In this document: piece by piece, positions 17,389-25,457 of the stretch
Layout: each line of letters begins with the position of its first letter
Position numbering within the stretch: position 1 is the first letter of the stretch
Assembly: GCF_026236535.1 (NCBI RefSeq)
Contig: NZ_JAHTMW010000028.1
Coordinates: forward strand, 1-64,000
Length of the DNA stretch: 64,000 nt
Reading direction: 5' to 3'
From: Streptomyces sp. SKN60
GTDB lineage: Bacteria; Actinomycetota; Actinomycetes; Streptomycetales; Streptomycetaceae
Translations under genes and position numbers: made by a program
The notes under the pieces: model-generated
What the model saw: the letters and a program-made list of their open reading frames with translations, nothing else
Databases searched by the model: none
Told to the model about the DNA's origin: nothing

Positions 17389-18117
17389 ATGGTCTGGGTC
17401 CCGCTGTTCCTCGTCGCCCTCGTGGTCACCGGCATCGCCTGCGCGCGGGCCTGTCGGGACGCCGTCACGGCCGACCTGCTGGGCCGCGGGGCGGCGGCCG
17501 AACTGACCGTCCTGGAGGCGGCGTACCTCGCGGGCGGGCCGCTGCGGGTCGCCGACCTCACCCTGGTGAGCCTGCACCGGGCGCGGCTCGTGCTGCTCGC
17601 GCACACCGGCTGGGCGACGGTCGTGGACGCGGCCGGCGGGCGCGACGAGCTGGAGCGGACGGTGCTCGGGGCGATCGGCCCGGACGGGCAGTCGCCGATC
17701 CCGGCGGTCCGGCCGCTGGTGGCCGAGGCGGCCTGTGTACGGGCGCTGGCGGACGGCCTGGTGGCGCGCGGGCTCGCGCTGCCGGAGCCCGCGCGGCGGG
17801 CCACGGTGGCGGGCGGTCGGGGGCTGCGGGCGGCGTTCCTGCTGACCCTGGGGCTCGGCGCGGCGGCGGCCATGCTCGTACCGGAGGGCGAACGCGGCCC
17901 GGTGCTCGCCTGGTTCGCGCTGCCGCTGCTCGCGGCGGGCCTGTGCCTGCTGGTCGCCCGCGCCGACGCGCCCGGCTGCTGGGCCTCCCCCGCCGGGCGC
18001 CGGCTGCTCGCCGAGCTCTCGCCCCGCGACCCGATGACGGCCCTGGCCCGCCGGGGCACGGCGGTGCTCGAACCGGAGCTGCGGGCCGCCTTCCGGACCC
18101 GCCTTTCGGGTACATGA
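17389..18117 (+). CDS. TIGR04222-like membrane paralogue without Cys tail
   Basis: A 242-residue membrane protein with the same plan as the preceding gene. It has an N-terminal hydrophobic segment (VPLFLVALVVTGIACA), then VLEAAYLAGGPLRVADLTLVSLH, which parallels the YETAFLNGGPARVADTAITALH segment upstream, then ELERTVLGAI and ADGLVARGL, and two hydrophobic helices (FLLTLGLGAAAAMLV, ALPLLAAGLCLLVA). It lacks the Cys/Ser/Gly tail. The ATG at 17389 has no clear ribosome site; a GTG at 17353 is an in-frame alternative. It lies 77 bases after the tail gene and probably belongs to the same transcript. It may form a hetero-complex with the tailed protein. Function unknown. Confidence 0.7.
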   Translation: MVWVPLFLVALVVTGIACARACRDAVTADLLGRGAAAELTVLEAAYLAGGPLRVADLTLVSLHRARLVLLAHTGWATVVDAAGGRDELERTVLGAIGPDGQSPIPAVRPLVAEAACVRALADGLVARGLALPEPARRATVAGGRGLRAAFLLTLGLGAAAAMLVPEGERGPVLAWFALPLLAAGLCLLVARADAPGCWASPAGRRLLAELSPRDPMTALARRGTAVLEPELRAAFRTRLSGT

Positions 18118-18202
18118 CACCCGACACCGGCCGTGGATCCTTTACTTGGGCGGTGCGCTGGGGTCCGCTGAAGCCCCGCCCCGCACCTAGAAGGGGATGC
18201 GC

Positions 18203-19876
18203 ATGAAGGCCGCCGCGCTCGTGCTGTCCGCTCTCCTCGCCCCCACCGCCGTCGCCGTGCCCCGCGCCGACGCCCCGCCCTCCGAGAGCCGGGGCGTCAC
18301 CGTCGCCGCCCGGGCCGCGGCGGCCGAGGGGATCGCCTTCGGGCCCTGCCCCAAGGCGGAGAAGCTGCCGGCGCCGGTGGAGTGCGGCACCGTGCGGGTG
18401 CCCCTGGACTACGCGGACCCGGACGGCACCCGGATCCCGCTCACCGTCAGCCGGGTGAAGGCCTCGGGGCCGGCGGCCGAACGGCAGGGCGCCCTGGTCT
18501 ACAACCCGGGCGGGCCGGGGGCCTCGTCGACGTACTTCCCGCTGGCCGCCGGACTCCCGGCCTGGCAGCGGATCTCCGCCGCGTACGACCTGGTGGGCTA
18601 TGCCCCGCGCGGGGTGGGCCGGTCGGCGCCGGTGTCGTGCCAGGACCCGGCGGACCGGACGAAGGGGCCGACGCTCGCGCCCACCGTGCCGTCGGAGGTG
18701 TTCAAGCAGGAGCGGATCGCGCGCGCCCGGACGTACGCGGAGGGCTGTGCCCGGCGTACCGGCGCGGCCCTGCGGCACTACCACTCGCTGAACAACGCCC
18801 GCGATCTGGAAGTGTTGCGGGCGGCACTGGGCGAGCGGCGGCTGACGTACATGGGCGCGTCCTACGGCACGTACTTCGGGGCGCTCTACGCGTCGCTGTT
18901 CCCGCACCGGGTGCGGCGGATGGTGTTCGACGCGCCGGTGAACCCGGCGCCGCAGCAGATCTGGTACGTCAACAACCTCGACCAGTCGGCGGCGTTCGAG
19001 CGGCGCTGGACGGACTTCCGCACCTGGGCGGCGAAGCACGACGAGGTATACGGGCTCGGCGCGACGGCCGGCGAGGTGGCGCGGAGCTACGAGAAGGTGC
19101 GGGCCGAGCTGGCGGCGGCGCCGGCCGGCGGGAAGGTCGGGCCCGGGCAGCTGCATGCGGCGATGCTGCAGGCGCTGTACGACGACCGGTTCTGGGCCGC
19201 GCGGGCGGGCGCCCTCGGCGCGTATCTGAAGGGCGATCCGAAGCCGCTGGTCGCACAGGCCGGTCCGGCCGATCCGCCGCCCGGGCGGGCGGAGGGCGCC
19301 GAGGTGGCCGATCCGGGGAACGCGGGGGCCGTCTACACGGCGGTGGAGTGCAACGACGCGCCGTGGCCGGAGGACTTCGCGCTCTGGGACCGCGACAACA
19401 CGCGGCTCGCGCGGCAGGCGCCGTTCGAGACCTGGGACAACGTGTGGGCGAACCTGCCCTGCGCGTACTGGAAGACGCCTCGGCAGAAGCCGCTCGACGT
19501 ACGGACGGGGCCCGGGGTGCTGCCGCCGGTGCTGATCCTGGCGGCGGAGCGGGACGCGGCGGCGCCGTACGAAGGGGCCCTGGAGCTGCAGCGCAGGCTG
19601 GGCGGCGCGGCGCTCGTGACCGAGCGGGACGCCGGGTCGCACGGCATCGGGGGCGGCGCGAACGCCTGCGTGAACGGCTATCTGGAGCGCTATCTGCTCA
19701 CGGGTGCCGTGCCGGACGCGGCGAAGGTCCCGTCGGAAGGGACGCCGGTGCGGCGCGCGTCATGCGCGCCGCACCCGGAGCCGGACCCGGTGTCGCTGGA
19801 GCGGGCGGCGAAGCTTCGCCGGCCGTCTGATCTTCCGGGTCAAGGGATCACCGCCCGGCTGGGCGCCGGGCGGTGA
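18203..19876 (+). CDS. Secreted alpha/beta hydrolase, S33 tripeptidyl aminopeptidase-like
   Basis: A 557-residue exported serine peptidase/hydrolase of the SlpD/SlpE-Tap group, which removes N-terminal tripeptides or related groups outside the cell. AAGGGG at 18191-18196 decides the start: it touches the first ATG (18197) but is 6 bases from the second (18203). The signal peptide ends near AVAVPRA. The nucleophile elbow is GASYGTYFG (near residue 222), the acid Asp lies in AERDAAAPYE and the His in AGSHGIGGG; VYNPGGPGAS forms the oxyanion region. Several Cys pairs suit an extracellular protein. The last codons run through a hairpin that probably terminates transcription. Confidence 0.85.
   Translation: MKAAALVLSALLAPTAVAVPRADAPPSESRGVTVAARAAAAEGIAFGPCPKAEKLPAPVECGTVRVPLDYADPDGTRIPLTVSRVKASGPAAERQGALVYNPGGPGASSTYFPLAAGLPAWQRISAAYDLVGYAPRGVGRSAPVSCQDPADRTKGPTLAPTVPSEVFKQERIARARTYAEGCARRTGAALRHYHSLNNARDLEVLRAALGERRLTYMGASYGTYFGALYASLFPHRVRRMVFDAPVNPAPQQIWYVNNLDQSAAFERRWTDFRTWAAKHDEVYGLGATAGEVARSYEKVRAELAAAPAGGKVGPGQLHAAMLQALYDDRFWAARAGALGAYLKGDPKPLVAQAGPADPPPGRAEGAEVADPGNAGAVYTAVECNDAPWPEDFALWDRDNTRLARQAPFETWDNVWANLPCAYWKTPRQKPLDVRTGPGVLPPVLILAAERDAAAPYEGALELQRRLGGAALVTERDAGSHGIGGGANACVNGYLERYLLTGAVPDAAKVPSEGTPVRRASCAPHPEPDPVSLERAAKLRRPSDLPGQGITARLGAGR
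19848..19876. terminator. Hairpin at the convergent ends of the S33 hydrolase and hemQ genes
   Basis: TCACCGCCCGGC (19848-19859) pairs perfectly with GCCGGGCGGTGA (19865-19876) around a 5-nt loop. The right arm includes the S33 stop codon, and hemQ ends 25 bases further on in the opposite direction. A bidirectional terminator embedded in coding sequence is the simplest reading. Confidence 0.5.
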
Positions 19877-19901
19877 CCGGGTCAACGGTGCGGGGAGGCC
19901 G

Positions 19902-20615
19902 TCAGGCCAGGCCCGCCACCAGGTCGGCGACGCTCTTGCGGCGGCCGGTGTAGAACGGGATCTCCTCGCGGACGTGCATCCGCGCCTCGGAGCCGCGCAG
20001 GTGACGCATGAGGTCGACGATGCGGTGCAGCTCGTCGGCCTCGAAGGCGAGGATCCACTCGTAGTCGCCGAGCGAGAAGGAGGCGACCGTGTTGGCGCGC
20101 ACGTCCGGGTAGCCGCGGGCCATCTTGCCGTGGTCGGCGAGCATCCGGCGGCGGTCCTCGTCGGGCAGCAGGTACCAGTCGTACGAGCGCACGAACGGGT
20201 AGACCGAGACGTAGTCGCGGGGGGTCTCGTCGGCCAGGAAGGCCGGGATGTGCGACTTGTTGAACTCGGCGGGGCGGTGCAGCGCCATGTTCGACCAGAC
20301 CGGCTCCAGGGCGCGGCCGAGCTTCGTACGGCGGAAGAGGTTGTACGCCTCCTGGAGCTCGTCGCTCGTCTCGGCGTGCCACCAGATCATCACGTCGGCG
20401 TCGGCGCGCAGACCGGACAGGTCGTACGTGCCGCGGATGGTGATGTCCTTGGCGGCGAGCTGGTCGAACAGCTCCTGGACCTCGTCGGCGTAGCCGCTCC
20501 GGTCCTCGGGCAGAACGTCGCGCAGCTTGAACACAGACCACAGGGTGTAGCGGATGACCTCGTTGAGGTCCTTCGCCTTCTTACCGGCGTTCGGGATCTT
20601 TTCGGGCGCACTCAT
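19902..20615 (-). CDS. hemQ: Coproheme decarboxylase HemQ (ChdC)
   Basis: A 237-residue chlorite-dismutase-family enzyme. It performs the last step of the coproporphyrin-dependent haem pathway, decarboxylating two propionates of coproheme III using H2O2. Supporting blocks are IRYTLWSVFKL near the N terminus, YVSVYPFVRSYDWYLLPDEDRRRML (with the catalytic Tyr in YPFVRSYDWY), DHGKMARGYPDVRANTVASFSLGDYEW (proximal His in DHG) and EIPFYTGRR near the end. The chlorite-dismutase distal Arg is absent, as expected for HemQ. It follows hemY by 17 bases on the same strand, so the two form an operon. Confidence 0.93.
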   Translation of the reverse strand: MSAPEKIPNAGKKAKDLNEVIRYTLWSVFKLRDVLPEDRSGYADEVQELFDQLAAKDITIRGTYDLSGLRADADVMIWWHAETSDELQEAYNLFRRTKLGRALEPVWSNMALHRPAEFNKSHIPAFLADETPRDYVSVYPFVRSYDWYLLPDEDRRRMLADHGKMARGYPDVRANTVASFSLGDYEWILAFEADELHRIVDLMRHLRGSEARMHVREEIPFYTGRRKSVADLVAGLA

Positions 20616-20632
20616 ACGCCTATTCTCGCCCG

Positions 20633-22132
20633 TCACGATGCGTGCCCCGCACCAGGGTGGGTGGTTTTCGACGTGGCGATGATCTCGTCGGCCGCGCGCT
20701 CGGCGGAGGCGACGCAGGCGGGGATGCCGACGCCCTCGTAGACGGCGCCCGCGAGGGCGAGTCCGGGCAGGCCGGCGACGGCGGCGCGGATCCGCTCGAC
20801 GCGGGCGAGGTGGCCGACCGGGTACTGGGGCAGACCGCCGAGCCAGCGGGTCACGGTGGAGGCGACGGGCCGGGCGGTGAGGCCGGTGGCGGCGGCCAGG
20901 TCCTTGAGGGAGACGTCGACGAGGTCGGCGTCCTCGCGGTGCACCTGGGCCTCCTCGCCGTGCCGGCCGACGGAGGTGCGAAGGACGAAGAGGTCGGGGG
21001 CGCCATCGGTCACCCAGCGCCACTTCGCGCTGGAGAAGGTGGAGGCCTTGATGGTGTGGCCATCGACGGGCGGGACGAGGAAGCCGGAGCCGGGGAGGGC
21101 CGGCCCGTCGAGGACGTCGCTGCGTTTGAAGGCGAGGGTGACCAGGGCCATGGAGGCGTACTCGACGGCGGCGAGTTCGGTCGCCGCTGCCGGGGCGTGG
21201 GCGCCGAGGAGCGCGGCGGCGGGCCCGGCGGGGGTGGCGAGGACGACGGCGTCGGCGGGGTACGTACGGTCCGGGGTCACGACCTGCCAGCCGCCGGTCG
21301 CACCGGTGCGGCGCAGTTCCGTGACCGGGGTACGGGTCAGGATCGTGCCGCCGGCGGCGCGGATCGCGTCGGCGACGGCGAGCGGGAGGGTGCCGACGCC
21401 GCCTTCGAGGCCGGCGAAGGGGGCGCCGCCGAGGCCGGACCCGCCCAGGCCCGTACCGGCGCCCGCCGCGTCGCTCGGGGTGGCCGCGCCGGCCCGCTGC
21501 ACGGCGCGCACGGCCTCGCCGAGGGTGGCGTGCGCGCGGGCGGCGTGGAAGAGCGCGGGGACGGCGGCCTTCATGGAGATGCGGTACGCGTCGCCCGCGT
21601 ACACGCCGCCGAGGAGGGGTTCGACGAGCCGGTCGACGACCTCGTGGCCCATGCGCTCGGCGACGTACGCGCCGATGGCGATGTCCTCGCCGATCTCGGT
21701 CTGCGGGAGTTCGCGGTCGCGGCCGATCCGCTCGACCGCCTCGGCGGAGAGCAGCCCCTCGACGGCCCGGCCGTCGGCGGGGACGCCCATGACATGGCCC
21801 TTCGGCATGGGCACGAGCTCGCCGCGGGACCAGACGGAGGCGGTGGTGGTGGCGGGGGCCTGGATACGGCCGGCCAGGCCGACCCGTTCGGCGAGCGCGA
21901 CGGCCTCGGGGCGGCGGGCGAGCAGCGACTCGGCACCGAGGTCCACCGGGGCGCCGGCGATCTGCCCGGCCAGCAGTTTTCCGCCGATCCGGTCGCCGCC
22001 CTCCAGGAGGGTCACCCGGGCGCCCGCGGTGACGAGTCGGTGCGCCGCGGCGAGACCGGAGATGCCGCCGCCCACGACGACGACCTCGGGACCGCCCGCG
22101 ACCTGCTGCGCGTTCGCGTTCATCGGGCTCAT
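20633..22132 (-). CDS. hemY: Coproporphyrinogen III oxidase / protoporphyrinogen oxidase HemY (CgoX)
   Basis: A 499-residue FAD enzyme oxidising coproporphyrinogen III to coproporphyrin III in actinobacteria (also named hemG in Streptomyces). The Rossmann motif VVVGGGISGLAAAHRL is near residue 18, and GGDRIGGKLL and LGAESLLAR follow. ALAGAVYEGVGIPACVASAERAAD near the C terminus is the second FAD-binding block. The ATG at 22132 is chosen because AGGAG lies 8 bases upstream; the ATG at 22123 is less well spaced. A Gly/Ala-rich loop near residue 220 (GAGTGLGGSGLGG) is an insertion. It precedes hemQ with a 17-base gap. Confidence 0.92.
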   Translation of the reverse strand: MSPMNANAQQVAGGPEVVVVGGGISGLAAAHRLVTAGARVTLLEGGDRIGGKLLAGQIAGAPVDLGAESLLARRPEAVALAERVGLAGRIQAPATTTASVWSRGELVPMPKGHVMGVPADGRAVEGLLSAEAVERIGRDRELPQTEIGEDIAIGAYVAERMGHEVVDRLVEPLLGGVYAGDAYRISMKAAVPALFHAARAHATLGEAVRAVQRAGAATPSDAAGAGTGLGGSGLGGAPFAGLEGGVGTLPLAVADAIRAAGGTILTRTPVTELRRTGATGGWQVVTPDRTYPADAVVLATPAGPAAALLGAHAPAAATELAAVEYASMALVTLAFKRSDVLDGPALPGSGFLVPPVDGHTIKASTFSSAKWRWVTDGAPDLFVLRTSVGRHGEEAQVHREDADLVDVSLKDLAAATGLTARPVASTVTRWLGGLPQYPVGHLARVERIRAAVAGLPGLALAGAVYEGVGIPACVASAERAADEIIATSKTTHPGAGHAS

Positions 22133-22297
22133 GCTCCTCGCTCCTGGGGACCGTGCTCGGGGGGGGCGGCGCTCCCGGTGACCGTGCTCAGGGGGCCGTG
22201 CCCATGGGACCACTCTCTCAAATCGCCCGGGCGGGCCGGTTCCGGACCCTGGCCGAAGGGCCCCGGCCGAACGGACCCTTCGTCGTAGCGTGTTCGT

Positions 22298-23671
22298 ATG
22301 AGCGAACGACTGGTGGTCATCGGGGGCGACGCCGCGGGCATGTCCGCCGCCTCGCAGGCGCGCAGGCTCAAGGGGCCGGACGAACTGGAGATCGTCGCCT
22401 TCGAGCGCGGGCACTTCAGCTCGTACTCGGCCTGCGGCATCCCGTACTGGGTCGGCGGCGACGTACCCGTACGGGACCGGCTGATCGCCCGCAGCCCGGA
22501 GGAGCACCGGGCCCGGGACATCGACCTGCGGACCCGGACCGAGGTGGTCGAGATCGACGTCGCCGGGCAGCGGGTGCGCGCCCGGGACCTGGAGTCGGGC
22601 GCGGAGACGTGGACCGGCTTCGACAAGCTGGTGATCGCGACCGGGGCGCGGCCGCTACGCCCGCCGCTGCCGGGCATCGACGCGCCGGGCGTGCACGGGG
22701 TGCAGACCCTGGACGACGGCGAGGCGCTGCTGGCCTCGCTGGACCGGGCGAAGGGCCGGCGCGCGGTGGTGGTCGGCGCCGGGTACATCGGCGTGGAGAT
22801 GGCGGAGGCGCTGCTCGGCCACGGCTTCGAGGTGACGGTCCTGAACCGGGGCGAGCAGCCGATGGCCACCCTGGACCCGGACATGGGGCGGCTCGTGCAC
22901 GAGGCGATGGACGGCCTCGGCATCACCACGGTCGGCTCGTCGCCGGTGACGAAGGTCCTCACCGGAGAGGACGGACGGGTGCGGGCGGTGGCGACGGACT
23001 CGGGCGAGTACCCGGCGGACGTGGTCGTCCTCGGTACGGGCGTGGTGCCGGAGACGAGCCTCGCGCGGGCGGCGGGGCTGCCCCTCGGCGCGTACGGCGG
23101 GCTGCTCACCGACCTGGCGATGCGGGTGCGGGGGCACGAGAACATCTGGGCCGGCGGCGACTGCGTGGAGGTCCTCGACCTGGTGTCGGGCCGCGAGCGG
23201 CACATCGCGCTCGGCACGCACGCCAACAAGCACGGCCAGGTGATCGGTTCGAACGTGGGCGGCGGCTACGCGACCTTCCCGGGCGTGGTGGGCACGGCGG
23301 TGTCCAAGGTGTGCGACCTGGAGATCGCCCGCACCGGGCTGCGCGAGAAGGACGCCCGCGAGGTGGGCCTGCGCTATGTGACGGTCACGATCGAGTCGAC
23401 GAGCCGCGCGGGCTACTACCCGGGGGCCGCGCTGATGACGGTGAAGATGCTCGCCGAGCGCCGCACCGGCCGCCTGCTCGGCGTGCAGATCGTGGGCCGC
23501 GAGGGCGCGGCGAAGCGGGTGGACATCGCGGCGGTGGCGCTGACGGCCGGGATGACGGTGGAGCAGATGACGGCCCTGGACCTGGGGTACGCGCCGCCGT
23601 TCTCGCCGGTGTGGGACCCGGTCCTGGTGGCGGCGCGGAAGGCGGTGACGGCCGTACGGGCGGCGGGGTGA
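22298..23671 (+). CDS. CoA-disulfide reductase-like FAD/NAD(P) oxidoreductase
   Basis: A 457-residue pyridine-nucleotide disulfide oxidoreductase. The first FAD motif is VVIGGDAAGMSAASQARR, and the second, NAD(P)-binding, motif is AVVVGAGYIGVEMAEAL (near residue 160). The single redox Cys in SSYSACGIPYWVGG (near residue 47) is the SxxxCG signature of CoA-disulfide reductases and NADH oxidases. A dimerisation domain with YPGAALMTVKMLAE follows. A likely -10 (TAGCGT, 22286-22291) sits 6 bases before the ATG, so the mRNA is probably leaderless. It is divergent from hemY. It may handle thiol or sulfane sulphur; substrate unproven. Confidence 0.85.
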   Translation: MSERLVVIGGDAAGMSAASQARRLKGPDELEIVAFERGHFSSYSACGIPYWVGGDVPVRDRLIARSPEEHRARDIDLRTRTEVVEIDVAGQRVRARDLESGAETWTGFDKLVIATGARPLRPPLPGIDAPGVHGVQTLDDGEALLASLDRAKGRRAVVVGAGYIGVEMAEALLGHGFEVTVLNRGEQPMATLDPDMGRLVHEAMDGLGITTVGSSPVTKVLTGEDGRVRAVATDSGEYPADVVVLGTGVVPETSLARAAGLPLGAYGGLLTDLAMRVRGHENIWAGGDCVEVLDLVSGRERHIALGTHANKHGQVIGSNVGGGYATFPGVVGTAVSKVCDLEIARTGLREKDAREVGLRYVTVTIESTSRAGYYPGAALMTVKMLAERRTGRLLGVQIVGREGAAKRVDIAAVALTAGMTVEQMTALDLGYAPPFSPVWDPVLVAARKAVTAVRAAG

Positions 23672-23737
23672 CCCGGGCGGCGGCGTTACGGATGGTGACG
23701 AGTTGCGGGGTTCCTGTCACCGTGCGCGACTGATCGC

Positions 23738-24229
23738 ATGATGCGACAGACCCTGCGCGCGCTCTGCGCCGCCTCCCTCGCCCTCGCCCCGCTCGCCCTC
23801 GGCGCCGCGCCGGCGCACGCCGTGACCTCGTGCACGGTGAACGGCGTGCCGGTCACCGGCCCGAACGTGAACGGCACGCCCGGCAACGACGTCATCGTCT
23901 GCTCCCTGGTCGAATCCGGGGAGTCCGTCAACGGCGGCGCCGGCAGCGACTACATCACCCTCACCGGGCCCGTGAACGGTCTCGTCTACGGCGGCGCCGG
24001 CCGCGACAGCATCACGGCGCAGCCGGCCGCCACGGTGAACGGGTTCATCGTCGGCGCCGAGGACTCCGACCTCATCAGGGTCGCCGGCACCGTGACCAAC
24101 CTCGTCGCCGGCGGCTCCGGAAACGACTACATCCAGGTCGCCACGAACGAGGGCGTGGTCACCGGCGACAGCGGCCTCGACGTGTGCCGGATCGGCACGG
24201 GCAACGCGCCCTTCGACTGCGAGGTGTGA
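23738..24229 (+). CDS. Small secreted protein with RTX-like Gly/Asp repeats
   Basis: A 163-residue secreted protein. The signal peptide ends near APAHAV. The mature part carries short repeats related to the calcium-binding GGxGxDxI nonapeptide: GGAGSDYI, GGAGRDSI and GGSGNDYI. Four Cys (two near the N terminus in SCTVNG and VIVCS, two near the C terminus in DVCRI and FDCEV) could pair to close the fold. No enzyme domain. It may be a calcium-stabilised beta-roll structural or adhesion protein; that is inference. Two ATG codons at 23738 and 23741 are possible starts, without a clear ribosome site. Confidence 0.7.
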   Translation: MMRQTLRALCAASLALAPLALGAAPAHAVTSCTVNGVPVTGPNVNGTPGNDVIVCSLVESGESVNGGAGSDYITLTGPVNGLVYGGAGRDSITAQPAATVNGFIVGAEDSDLIRVAGTVTNLVAGGSGNDYIQVATNEGVVTGDSGLDVCRIGTGNAPFDCEV

Positions 24230-24236
24230 CCCCCGT

Positions 24237-24262
24237 GCCCGCGCCCGTGCTCGCGCGCGGGC
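24237..24262. terminator. Hairpin between convergent secreted-protein and hemE genes
   Basis: GCCCGCGC (24237-24244) pairs with GCGCGGGC (24255-24262) over a 10-nt loop in the 60-base gap between two convergent stop codons. There is no U-run. A bidirectional terminator is likely. Confidence 0.4.
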
Positions 24263-24289
24263 CGCCGTGCCGGCCCGGGCCCCGGTCCG

Positions 24290-25366
24290 TCAGACCGCCG
24301 TCCGCGTGTGGACGTAGTCGACCAGGCGGGTCAGCGCGTCCGGGTCGGTCGTCGGCAGCACCCCGTGACCGAGGTTGAAGACGTGCCCCTCCAGGCCCTT
24401 CGCGGCGGCCAGGACCTCGTCCGTCTTGGCCTCCACGGCCTCCCGGGTCGAGAACAGCACGGCCGGGTCGAGGTTGCCCTGGAGCGCCTTGCCCGGCCCG
24501 ACCCGGCGGGCCGCCTCGTCGAGCGGGACCCGCCAGTCGACGCCCACGACGTCGGCGCCCGCCTCGCCCATGAGGCCGAGCAGCTCGCCCGTACCGACAC
24601 CGAAGTGGATGCGCGGCACGCCGTACGAGGCGACCGCGTCGAAGACCTTGGTGGAGGCGGGCATCACCGAGCGGCGGTAGTCGGCCGGGGCGAGGGCGCC
24701 GACCCAGGAGTCGAAGAGCTGGACGGCGGAGGCGCCGGCCTCGATCTGCACCTTGAGGAAGGCCGAGGTGATCTCGGCGAGGCGGTCGAGCAGATCGGCC
24801 CACAGCTGCGGGTCGCCGTACATGAGCGCCTTGGTGTGCTCGTGGTTGCGCGACGGGCCGCCCTCGACGAGGTAGCTCGCGAGGGTGAACGGGGCGCCGG
24901 CGAAGCCGATCAGCGGGATGGCGCCGAGCTCGGCGGTGAGCATGCCGATGGCCTCGGTGACGTAGTGCACGTCCTCCGGGGTGAGGTCGCGCAGCCGGGC
25001 CAGGTCGGCGCGGGTGCGGATGGGCTCGGCGACGACCGGGCCGACACCGGGCTTGATGTCGAGGTCGACGCCGATGGCCTTGAGGGGGACGACGATGTCG
25101 CTGAAGTAGATGGCGGCGTCGACCTTGTGGCGGCGCACCGGCTGCAGGGTGATCTCGGTGACCAGCTCGGGCCGCATGCAGGACTCGAGCATGGGGATGC
25201 CCTCGCGGACCTTGAGGTACTCGGGCAGGGACCGCCCGGCCTGTCGCATGAACCACACCGGGGTGTGCGGCACGGCCTCCCGCCGGCACGCCTTGAGGAA
25301 GGCGGAGTCGTACGTCTGCGGCTGGTGCTTCGTCTGCTGCCCCTCGGGGCCGTGGTTGGCGCTCAC
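24290..25366 (-). CDS. hemE: Uroporphyrinogen III decarboxylase HemE
   Basis: A 358-residue HemE that decarboxylates the four acetates of uroporphyrinogen III to give coproporphyrinogen III, the substrate of HemY encoded nearby. The family signatures are HTPVWFMRQAGRSLPEY (substrate-binding Arg residues, near residue 37) and the second block AGAPFTLASYLVEGG, then FDSWVGALAPADY (near residue 225). GKALQGNLDPAVL and FNLGHGVLPTTDP close the barrel. The start is GTG at 25366; no strong ribosome site is visible. It is divergent from the DUF3000 gene (91-base gap). Confidence 0.95.
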   Translation of the reverse strand: MSANHGPEGQQTKHQPQTYDSAFLKACRREAVPHTPVWFMRQAGRSLPEYLKVREGIPMLESCMRPELVTEITLQPVRRHKVDAAIYFSDIVVPLKAIGVDLDIKPGVGPVVAEPIRTRADLARLRDLTPEDVHYVTEAIGMLTAELGAIPLIGFAGAPFTLASYLVEGGPSRNHEHTKALMYGDPQLWADLLDRLAEITSAFLKVQIEAGASAVQLFDSWVGALAPADYRRSVMPASTKVFDAVASYGVPRIHFGVGTGELLGLMGEAGADVVGVDWRVPLDEAARRVGPGKALQGNLDPAVLFSTREAVEAKTDEVLAAAKGLEGHVFNLGHGVLPTTDPDALTRLVDYVHTRTAV

Positions 25367-25457
25367 GCCCAGAATCTTCGCATGTGGCGAGAAGCCGCTC
25401 GCCCGGCCCGGGTGTCCCTCCCCGCACGCGGGCTCCGTTCCGCCTACTCTTCCCCGC

